Below are positions 6,190-6,327 of a DNA stretch of 6,327 bases, in pieces. The notes beneath the pieces were generated by a model that was given only the letters and a program-made list of their open reading frames with translations, did no database searches and was not told the DNA's origin. Source of the DNA: Chloroflexota bacterium (GTDB lineage Bacteria; Chloroflexota; DTOL01; JACQYG01); NCBI GenBank assembly GCA_016208345.1, contig JACQYG010000223.1, positions 1 through 6,327 of the forward strand. Reading direction: 5' to 3'. A program made the position numbers and the translations under genes. Every line of letters begins with the position of its first letter. Position 1 is the first letter of the stretch.

Positions 6190-6327
6190 TTACAGCCACT
6201 TCGCCGAGGCCCGCTCCAGGGCACGGCGCACAAAGACCGTCACCATCTCCTTGCGGTACTCCCGGGAGCCCCGGAGCACACTGCTGCGCGGCTCGGCTTC
6301 CTCCGAGGCCAGGCGGGCCGCCTGGGC
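6190..6327 (-). CDS. C-terminal end of FAD-binding (medium) subunit of the same molybdenum hydroxylase (5' part outside window)
   Basis: The last 45 codons of a gene enter from the right edge and end at a TAA (6192-6190). The peptide has the family's C-terminal pattern: Ala-rich AQAARLASEEAEP, then RGSREYRKEMVTVFVRRAL, matching the 'D-x-x-G-S-x-x-Y-R' stretch and terminal helix of CoxM/XdhB-type FAD subunits. This subunit takes electrons from the [2Fe-2S] clusters and hands them to NAD or another acceptor. The FAD-binding and cofactor motifs lie outside the window, so the call rests on this short tail plus its position directly before the [2Fe-2S] and Mo subunits. Confidence 0.85.
   Translation of the reverse strand, partial: AQAARLASEEAEPRSSVLRGSREYRKEMVTVFVRRALERASAKWL

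Overview
This 6.3 kb window is GC-rich and tightly packed. Every gene I can support reads on the minus strand, so transcription runs right to left. It looks like chromosomal DNA from a free-living bacterium. The GC-rich codon use, the CoxM-CoxS-CoxL-type order of molybdenum hydroxylase genes, a Roadblock/LC7 protein and a fused tetrapyrrole-methylase/MazG protein together would suit a Chloroflexota or Firmicutes-like lineage. That assignment is inference only, because no rRNA or marker gene is present.

Layout in the direction of transcription: (1) 6327-6190, the C-terminal end of an FAD-binding subunit of a molybdenum hydroxylase; (2) 6153-5686, the complete [2Fe-2S] subunit; (3) 5683-3470, the complete molybdopterin subunit, starting 2 nt after gene 2 stops; (4) 3408-1915, an amidohydrolase of the 8-oxoguanine deaminase/SsnA-like group, whose first 31 codons are duplicated in tandem; (5) 1818-1447, a small Roadblock/LC7 protein; (6) 1373-1215, a 52-codon stub that reads as the N-terminus of an M20 (YgeY/ArgE/DapE-like) peptidase, with its own ribosome binding site, ending in a TGATG overlap with the next gene; (7) 1215-1, a YabN-like fusion of tetrapyrrole methylase and MazG pyrophosphohydrolase, cut by the window edge.

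Genes 1-3 form a three-subunit hydroxylase of the xanthine dehydrogenase family. Its Mo subunit keeps the Glu and Arg positions that bind purine in xanthine dehydrogenase. Gene 4 would deaminate 8-oxoguanine to urate, the same product xanthine dehydrogenase makes from xanthine, so genes 1-4 make sense as a purine-degradation operon. The M20 stub recalls the E. coli-type cluster in which ygeY, ssnA and xanthine dehydrogenase genes lie together, and may be a relic of such a cluster.

The two most notable points are the in-frame 93-bp tandem duplication at the start of the deaminase gene, and the M20 stub that keeps good translation signals and is coupled to mazG. I found no tRNA, rRNA, CRISPR array, transposase or convincing terminator. 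No gene-free stretch exceeds 100 bases.
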